A stretch of DNA of 64,000 bases from Populus alba (taxonomy: Eukaryota; Streptophyta; Magnoliopsida; Malpighiales; Salicaceae), in assembly GCF_005239225.2 (NCBI RefSeq), contig NC_133288.1:12778169-12842168 (forward strand), given 5' to 3'. The translations under genes were made by a program, and so were the position numbers. Under the pieces are notes generated by a model. The model worked only from the letters and a program-made list of their open reading frames with translations, was not told the origin of the DNA and made no database searches. The first letter of the stretch is position 1. Every line of letters starts with the position of its first letter. This document shows positions 56,801-64,000 of the stretch, piece after piece.

Positions 56801-57466
56801 ATAATAGAGTTAACATAAACATTATGAAGATGATATGTCATGATATTATTCAGATCTTATAAAGGGTTAACCTTAATGGATAACATCTAGCTCATATAGG
56901 GTTTAGCTTAGGTGGTCTATCCTTAAAAAAAAAATTTGTCCTAAATTTTCTAAATCATTAGTGGGATAACCTAACCACTTAAGCAACATGATAGCATAGA
57001 GGGGTTGTAGTTTGAATTGGAGTTCAAGTGAGCATCGGTGGATATAAGTATACTCACCATATAAATCTCTCTATCTAATTCTAAAAGGGACAAACTTAGG
57101 TCTATAGTTTTTGTTGGGATTTTGTGAAGTTAATGAAAACTCAAAAAATAATATGCATGCACATTTAATCTAGCAAATTAAAATAAATGCAATAATAAAC
57201 AACAAAAATTAAAAAAAATTTAAAAAACATGAATAAATTAACTATTAAAGGCAATAAAGGTATTAAAAAATAAAGCACATGTATATAGGTTTAACCCTAG
57301 TATTCCCAATGAAGATATAATGCTATCGTCACCCGAGATGAATATTGAACTTTCAAATTTAAAAGAAAATAAAATCACCATTTAGTTTTTTAAAAAACTA
57401 AGAATTCAAAAATATACACTTGTTTTAGACATTCAAATAGGGGTTAGTTACAGTAAACCCTGGCTT

Positions 57467-57468
<2 letters not shown>
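56801..57468. other. No supported gene
   Basis: AT-rich, with a stretch GTCACCCGAGATGAATATTG near 57330 of unknown origin. Confidence 0.35.

Positions 57469-57502
<34 letters not shown>
57469..57502 (+). repeat. (TA)n microsatellite
   Basis: About 17 AT dinucleotides. Confidence 0.9.
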
Positions 57503-57506
<4 letters not shown>

Positions 57507-60500
57507 AAAAGGAGAAACCGAACGGTTTCCTTAAGAGAGGCCGAATATATGTATAGAAGGGATAGGTTGGTAGAGAAGAGGAACCTACTTTATAAGTCTT
57601 CTCTGCTTAAAAAAAAAACGAAAAAGAAGAGAGGGAGGGGGGGAGGTAGATTCCAAACTGTAGGTGAGGGAGAGAAATTTTGATTGGAGAGCAAGTTTTG
57701 AAGGAAGAAGAAAGAATAGCATCATAGCTTGGAAGAAAATAAATAGGGAGAAGAAGAAGGATTGATATAAGTAACAATTAAAAGGTTCTATCACTTCAAG
57801 AATCGTAGGTAAGTTTTTTAAACAATGATGTTATTAATAATTATGTGATTCTTGAACAAAAATAAGAAAACCCTAAAATTTGTGAAATTATGGTTCTTAT
57901 AGAAATTGAGGGAAAGTATTTGTTCTTAAAAAAAAAATTACATAGAATGATGATTATGTGTTGTTAGTGAAAGAAATTTTCACAGATTGAAAAAGAAAAC
58001 CCTAGGAAATCATAACCCCTAGGTTCGACCAACTTTGGGTTTCATGTGGGGAAGGATGTTCATATATTAAATCATGTGAATTTAGGCTTATCAACATCAT
58101 GTAATGAATTAGAATGGGTTTTTGTAGGCTAATTTGTAGACAAATGAGAAAAATAAATCTAAAATCTTGAATTATAGGGTTCATGCAATAATTAGGAAAA
58201 TCATTAGTCCTTTGGAATTTAATAAATAATTGAGTTTGGAATGTGTAAAAGAGTGAAAGAAACAAGAAAATTGAAGAAAATCCAGGAGAAATAAGGATCC
58301 CTCAATTTGGCCAAGGGAAGAAAACTGTGAGAAGGGGTTCTTGTTAATTCTTTTGTGTAATTAGGGATGTTAATACATCAAGAAAGTGAGGAAATTAAGT
58401 TAATGCATGAGAAAGTGTGGAAAGAAGGGGTTTCTTGAATTCTTAAAAGATTCTAGTATTAAAAATAAGTGAAAATCATGTTTACTCAAGGAATGAAAGA
58501 ATAAACATGTTTAGGACTAAAATTATGGGTATTGGTGATGTAAGAGGAAGAAGAAACCTTAAGTGGGGAGAAGTGGTGATTTCAGCCACCATGGTAGAGG
58601 TGAGACCTATTAGTTTAATTACAATGAGTTGTTAATTCACAAGATGAAAGAACTCTTGCAATTTTATGTACATTTGTATGATGATGTTTGTAAGTTGATA
58701 AAAAACGGTAAAAATGAATTAATGCAAATCCTTGAAAATAAAGAATGATAATACCACCTCATCATACAAATGTACCAATAACAAGTTTATACAAATAATA
58801 TAAAGCATAAGAGAAAAGTTGCAGATTTCCATAAACGAATTTATTTCACACACTTGCTTATGTAAAAATGTGACAATATAGTTTTACAAAGTAAAGCTAA
58901 CACTATTGCGAATCTGGTAAAAATAAAGTCTATGCATGAATGTGAATAGTAAACTTGCATGCAAAACTTTCAAGAAGATTTTTTTAATGTGACATAGTTT
59001 TCAAATAAAATTATAGCTTTTTTTGTAATATTAGCAATTATGTTGTTAATTATTATATATGAACCTATTATGTATAAACAATTTAAAAATATGATCATAA
59101 ATATTCAATGAAAATAAAATTTATATTTTGTTGTTTTTTATTATAAATTCTTCGTATAATTTTCTTAAATTAATTGTTTTTCTTCAATTGAGTACAAAAT
59201 ATCCATCCAGACATGATTTTCAATGTTTTCAATTAAAAAAAATTTAAAAAATTATAAAGTTTTTTTTTTTTTGAAAAAAAAAATAAGGCATCTTAGGATT
59301 TGTGTTCGGCCAGAGAAAAGAAATGCAAAAGTTAAAAAATAACTTGATTTATATATACCCTTTTTATGAGGGCTTGCACACAGATGGCAGCTTTTTAGGA
59401 TTTTTTTGTTGGTTCGGAATTTGTCGGTTTTAGTTATAAAACGAAAATCGAACCGAATCTGTTAAAATTTATAGTTTTAAAAATCAGTTTAATCAGTTTT
59501 TCATCTTGGTTTTGTTTTTTTAGTTAAATTTTTTTTATTTTTTCAATTGATCAGTTTTTTTTAAACATCCTAATTGCAACATCACGCAGGCAGCTACACC
59601 AGTTAAAGCTAAACAAAACAAATACAGCCATGGTAACGGATAGAATTATCACAGGCCCGTACGTGAACTGTTTTTGTTTTCTCAAGGTTTCTTCCCTTTC
59701 ATGTATTAATTATCCTTTGCGATTGTACATGTATGTTAGGTTTCAGGTCAGTTTCTCTTGTCAAGTTGTGATCACTGAGCTAAATGGTGAGATCGAGTAG
59801 TGGTCCATGGCGAAATTAGCCAGGTAAGGTTAGAGCAAAAGCCAAGAGGTACTAGCTACAGGTTTCCCCTGAAGAAACAGACTCCCCTCATTCAAACACA
59901 CATGAAGTAACGTTGGACAGCAACACAGACACCTGCATGCGTGCGTTGCGATTCACTGCCTTCCTGTGAGCCATAACGTGATGGCAATGGGGGACCTAAT
60001 TAAAACACTTGTTGCGTTGGGACCATTTACATTTCAAGGGCCGTACTGACATTTTCTCCATGTATACGATACAGTTTTGCACTGGTGGCCTCCATATGCC
60101 TCAATAATTCACTTCACTGCGTTTTTATTTGTTTTCTTGCAGCGTCTGCATGGAAGCGCTTCCCCTGGGCTGCGAAGTTTTTGATCCATTAATTGGTTTA
60201 ATGTAATCAACAAGTGGGAGGAGTACTTGATATTTGAACCACAGCTCAAAACATATTTACGTACTTCCCAGAACCCCTCCTATAGTACTCTCAAGCTATG
60301 GCTGTACCATACATCGCAGACAACCACTCGCTATTATTGGCTAATTCTTTTCTTTTTTCTTGCTTAATTTGGGGTTGAATTTTCAGGTGAGATTTTCTAT
60401 CCTTGAATAAGAGTTGAGAGAAAGGAAGAACATCTGGTTCATTGTACTCCTATGCTTTTTTGTATTTGAATTTAAGCGGTGAGCTGCTGAGGGTTCAAAA

Positions 60501-62000
60501 TCCATCTTAAAAAAATATATATTTTGAAATTAAAACTTGTATAAATCTATACTATATTATGCTTAATTTTTATTAAATAAAATAAAAATAATAAGATTTG
60601 AACTCATAGCCACTTGATTAATAAAATTATAATACCATATCAAAAAACTAAACAAACTTATTAATACTAGCTGTTGTGTAGTGTATATATGTCAAGCTAC
60701 GTACGTAAACTTAATTTATGATTTTTGCACCATTGTAGAATCATATTTCAAGGTACGTATATGCAGGGATTAATATTATTGTGAAATTTTCTATCCTTAA
60801 ATAAGAGTGGAAAGAAAGCCTATATGGTCGTATTTTTGACTTTCACGGCTTTTTCGTAATTGAATGTTTTAAAATAAGATTGATTAAACAAATTGCTTTT
60901 CCGATGCTGTCTTGCACGAACTTTGTCTTGCCTAATCCAACCTGTCAACACCAAGCATGAAATCATAGTTGTTGACTAAATAGAAAGAGGGTTTGAAATT
61001 CAGATCAATGTTTTTGCCTTTTTTCGTTAAAAATGAGAATTATTATATTCACTTTACAACCTTTTTTCTTCATGAATCGCCACCTTTTTGACCATCAAGC
61101 GCTCAGTTATGCATCTTTTCTTTGCCATGTTGTAGCTCGTATGCTCGTTTCTCTATACGCATATGCCTTGCCTCTTCCAGTGTCTAATCAAACTCGTTTT
61201 CATCTCCAAACATCCTGGCCTTTTTATCTTGCAGTGAATTGAATGCATGTTTTCGGTGATAAGATTAATTTGTAGGGCATTTAATTTGACAGCAAACAGT
61301 TAGATCTCAGATGTTTCCTGCCCACTTTTCTTGAAGAAGGAAAGATGAACACCGTGAGTATATATGTTTCCTGCTCATTTTTCCAATCTATGGAATCACC
61401 TAGGAGCTCTATATACACATACACAACGGCAGTTCGGTGGCCATCTTTTTCTTCGTCGACAAGAAACTGAACGAAGTGAAAATTTGATTGAAGCCAGCAA
61501 GAGTGATTACAGGTCGGGATGCTTTATCATTTTCTACGATATTGTCTTTTGGTTAGGATTAACATGGCTTATAATCTCCATCTCTCCAGGCGTCAATTTC
61601 TGGCTGTGTCCGAATATCACTTAATCCCCCCTTTCCAGGTCAAAGATTGCTATCAGGCTCAGCCTCGCACACGCCCACGAAGATCTTCCTCTACAATGCC
61701 ACTATAATTTTCTAGCGTCCACACAAGGACATGGAGTCGCTTTTAGGTGCCATTTATCTTTTGGTTCACATCAAAGAGGGATTAGAAAAGTCAAAGATGT
61801 TTTTAACCATGGCGACTTTAAAAAAGGAAAAAAAAGAGAGAGGAGACAAAGTGCTAACTAATTATGACAAATGAAATCCTAAAATGAACACAAGCTAGTC
61901 TTTTCCCTCCCTCGGAATCTCTCCCTCCACCTGTTTCTATTGGTGATGCGGGAATGTCTGTTACCTTTGAGGAAAGCTCAGGTACGAAAGGTTCGAATTG
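57503..62000. other. Intergenic flank of the AINTEGUMENTA gene, no gene recognised
   Basis: 57503-58620 is A-rich, purine-rich sequence like a leader or LTR, without coding features. 59380-59570 is a short AACCGAA/TCAGTTT-type repeat. From about 59600 the sequence is less AT-rich and non-repetitive. The ORFs at 61033-61242, 61364-61707 and 61854-62179 have no motif and overlap on both strands. 61900-62150 has no open family-like frame. Confidence 0.35.
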
Positions 62001-62179
62001 TGATGGTGGCGCGGATTGAGGAACATGTCGAAGAGATTTTGTGGTCAAAGAGAGACCCTTTTGCATTAACACCGAGCTGGGCTCGTACTTGGCAGCATCT
62101 AAAAAGTAGATTCAATAATATAACAAGGGCCAGCCACTTAAACTGTATTGCCAACATCATTTCACAGCGCAGAATTTAA

Positions 62180-62474
62180 TCATGAGACTACTACACTTCT
62201 CTATCCCTTCTCTCTCCATTTTGCAAGATGTTCATTCCAATATCGAGCCCAAAAGGTCAATTTGACAAAGATTCTTACACTTGGGTTACAGACAAATTAC
62301 TGGCCCCCACCCTTGTCTTCCATTAATCCCCAGTTTACTCCACTAACACTCCTAAGAAGAAAATACATCATGAAAATTCCTGCCTTCCCCCCTCCTTTTC
62401 CCTCCTTAAACAGCAACTCTTCCTTTTCCTTAGTTCATGCAAAAACACCACATGGGAACCGCAAACACAAGGCT
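62180..62474 (-). other. Probable 3'UTR of the AINTEGUMENTA-type gene
   Basis: Non-repetitive sequence directly after the stop codon in the minus sense. No clear AATAAA signal was identified, so the end is arbitrary. The plus-strand ORF at 62148-62594 overlaps the CDS antisense and is not supported. Confidence 0.4.
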
Positions 62475-64000
62475 TTAGGTATCATTCCATGCAGCAAAAA
62501 CTGGCAAGTGAGCCATGGAGATTCCTGCTGGCCTCAATTGGGCTGCTGCTTGGATCCAAGGAGTAACGCTGGTTGTAGGGCCTATGAACTTTGATGCCCG
62601 TGGAGGTTTAGCGAAGAGCACAGGGGTTCCAGTCTTGTCAGGGCTAGCTTCTCTAGAGCTGCTCAAACTGGTCCCCAAAGATGAGGGGTTCGAGAGATGA
62701 GTTCCTAGCTTGGCTGATTCATCTACCACTGGGTGGCTAGAGTTCACTGAATGATCCATACCCATAAGATCTTGCACTGCCACTGAGAAAGAAGAGCTTC
62801 GATAATTTCCAGCACTCATTGACTTCTGATCAAGAGATTCTCCACTGGCATTTGGCTGTTCCTGCGGAGAATGGTATAAAACACAATTGTTCTGTGTTGA
62901 TGTGTTATAGTCAATGGCCTCAATGCTAGATTCTGTGTCTCGGTTTCGCCTAGCTAGTTCTCCAGCTAGAAGCGTGTTGCTGGCCATGATCCTATCAACA
63001 TCATATCTTGTTATGTTAAAGTTTGTCACAGCATTAACCCCCCGAAATTTGATCGCAGCAATATCATAAGCTTCTGCAGCTTCCTCTTGGGTGCCTGAAA
63101 TTTGTTTTCATTAAACACTTGAGCAAATTACAATATCCACAGCTTAGTATAAATTATAAAACACCACAGCCACTTCAAAGAAAATTTGCCTTTAATCAAG
63201 CATTGTAGTCTGGAAATACATTTATTCCTCTTTAGCATCTTAACTGGCAAAACAGCCTTATAAAAGTTCTAGTAGTACTGAAACCAGTAATGTATCGCAC
63301 CGTCTCAAAGTAAGCATACACCATCAGCCTTATAAAAGCATCTCTAGTCTTTAGTGGACATCGGGGCAAAGATGTCATAAAATGAGCCCTTAAAAGCTCT
63401 TTATGCCCAGAAAGAGTCCAACAAAATTTGAACTTGAAATGAGTGGATGAAGAGAAAATGGCAAACAAAGCGAGAAAGCATTTAAACTCAAGCAAGAACT
63501 TACTGAACGTCCCGAGATAAAGGTCCTTGTTCCCTGCAACCCTGCCTATCCTTGCTTGCCATCTTCCATGCTGGTGATGCCTACACAAGATGGAAAATTT
63601 GGGAACAGGACAAGAACTAGAATATCAATTGGATTGAACTTTTTGCAATAAAAGTTACAAGTTAAGAAGAATAAAAACCTTGTTACTCCTCTGTAGATTG
63701 AGGCCCCCCTAGAAAACCCACTACTTTTTCTGTAAAGCAAAGGAGAAGAAATGTTAGCACCCTCGTAAACTAGGAACACAGGAACCATTTGAAAGGTAAG
63801 CCATTGCCTTACCTCCGTAGATGTGCAACATATTCCTGGCGGCCCATGTTTTTCATTTCTTCAAGTTCTTCCTGGTAATTTTCTAACTGGAAAAGAAAAG
63901 GTAAAAGTATGATCTTGGTGGCTATAAAACAATCAAACTGACAAGGTCTCAAACAAACAGGATTAAATATTACCGGAAAATTTATATGAGTTGAAGGTCC
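62475..64000 (-). CDS. ANT: AINTEGUMENTA-type AP2/ERF transcription factor, C-terminal exons (partial)
   Basis: Five minus-strand exons are visible: 64000-63974 (partial), 63886-63813, 63729-63679, 63580-63504 and 63094-62475, all with GT-AG introns that join in frame. They encode the end of the first AP2 repeat (GPSTHINFP), the linker ([25 protein letters not shown]), and the second AP2 repeat: [62 protein letters not shown] then [20 protein letters not shown]. The C-terminal tail of about 170 residues ends [13 protein letters not shown], close to the LPQMPVFAAWADS end I recall for Arabidopsis AINTEGUMENTA; the RIMxSNTLLxGELARRN text also favours ANT over BABY BOOM or PLETHORA paralogues. 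The product is expected to be a nuclear DNA-binding regulator promoting organ growth and cambial or meristem proliferation. Stop TAA is at 62475-62477. The N-terminus and most of AP2 repeat 1 lie beyond the window. Confidence 0.95.

Noticed and set aside
61033..62179. Short ORFs in the ANT downstream flank
   Set aside because: Overlap on both strands, no family text, no codon pattern.
62148..62700. Plus-strand ORFs antisense to the ANT last exon
   Set aside because: Shadows of the well-supported minus-strand coding exon.
1..64000. tRNA or rRNA genes
   Set aside because: No cloverleaf-like or rRNA-like sequence was noticed by eye; only tRNA primer-binding sites are present. A tRNAscan or Infernal run would be decisive.

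Overview
This is a plant nuclear (dicot) window that is AT-rich and dominated by transposable elements. The only clearly functional host gene is at the right edge: the 3' half of an AINTEGUMENTA-type AP2 transcription factor gene on the minus strand (62475-64000, running off the window). The repeat types (CACTA elements built from ACCGACGG/CCGTCGGT subterminal repeats, and several interspersed repeats and LTR segments) look to me like those of poplar and willow (Salicaceae, probably Populus). That assignment comes from pattern memory, not a search.

Layout. 1-4.7 kb: intergenic sequence with a short LINE-type RNase H relic (3464-3775). 4.7-7.1 kb: a CACTA (En/Spm) element fragment whose minus-strand Ptta/En/Spm-type gene still shows two introns. 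7.1-12 kb: pieces of Ty3/gypsy LTR and gag sequence, with a non-autonomous CACTA element (10024-11564, target duplication ACC) nested in the LTR. 16.4-18.1 kb: another CACTA element. 15.26 kb: a small uncharacterised ORF in gene-like sequence. 19.0-24.4 kb: a complete Ty3/gypsy chromovirus-like element on the minus strand with near-identical LTRs, a perfect 5-bp target duplication (CAAAA), PBS and PPT, but a broken polyprotein. 25.2-28.2 kb: an old, internally deleted gypsy element. 30.3-31.2 kb and 48.0-49.9 kb: remnants of one long-LTR copia family in opposite orientations. 31.7-34.8 kb: an LTR with a tRNA-iMet PBS, followed by a strongly T-poor, CAG/ACA-rich non-coding segment. 35.6-40.5 kb: a young, nearly intact Ty1/copia element. 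41.0-46.95 kb: a formin FH2 pseudogene split by an older minus-strand copia element that landed inside an FH2 exon. 52.9-55.6 kb: a degenerate tandem-repeat field invaded by a 1.6-kb element with 16-bp terminal inverted repeats. 56.2-56.8 kb: an unidentified decayed coding sequence. 57-62 kb: mostly featureless flank leading to the 3' side of the AINTEGUMENTA gene.

The elements can be ordered roughly by hand-counted LTR divergence: 35.6-kb copia (two substitutions outside microsatellite and indels), then 19-kb gypsy (about six substitutions in 385 bp), then 41.7-kb copia (near 10%). Nothing here looks like a coherent new multi-gene system. The most informative observations are the formin/copia nested insertion, the two unidentified decayed reading frames (31366-31640 and 56230-56800), the skewed non-coding segment at 33.2-34.8 kb, and the inverted LTR duplication near 30.5 kb.
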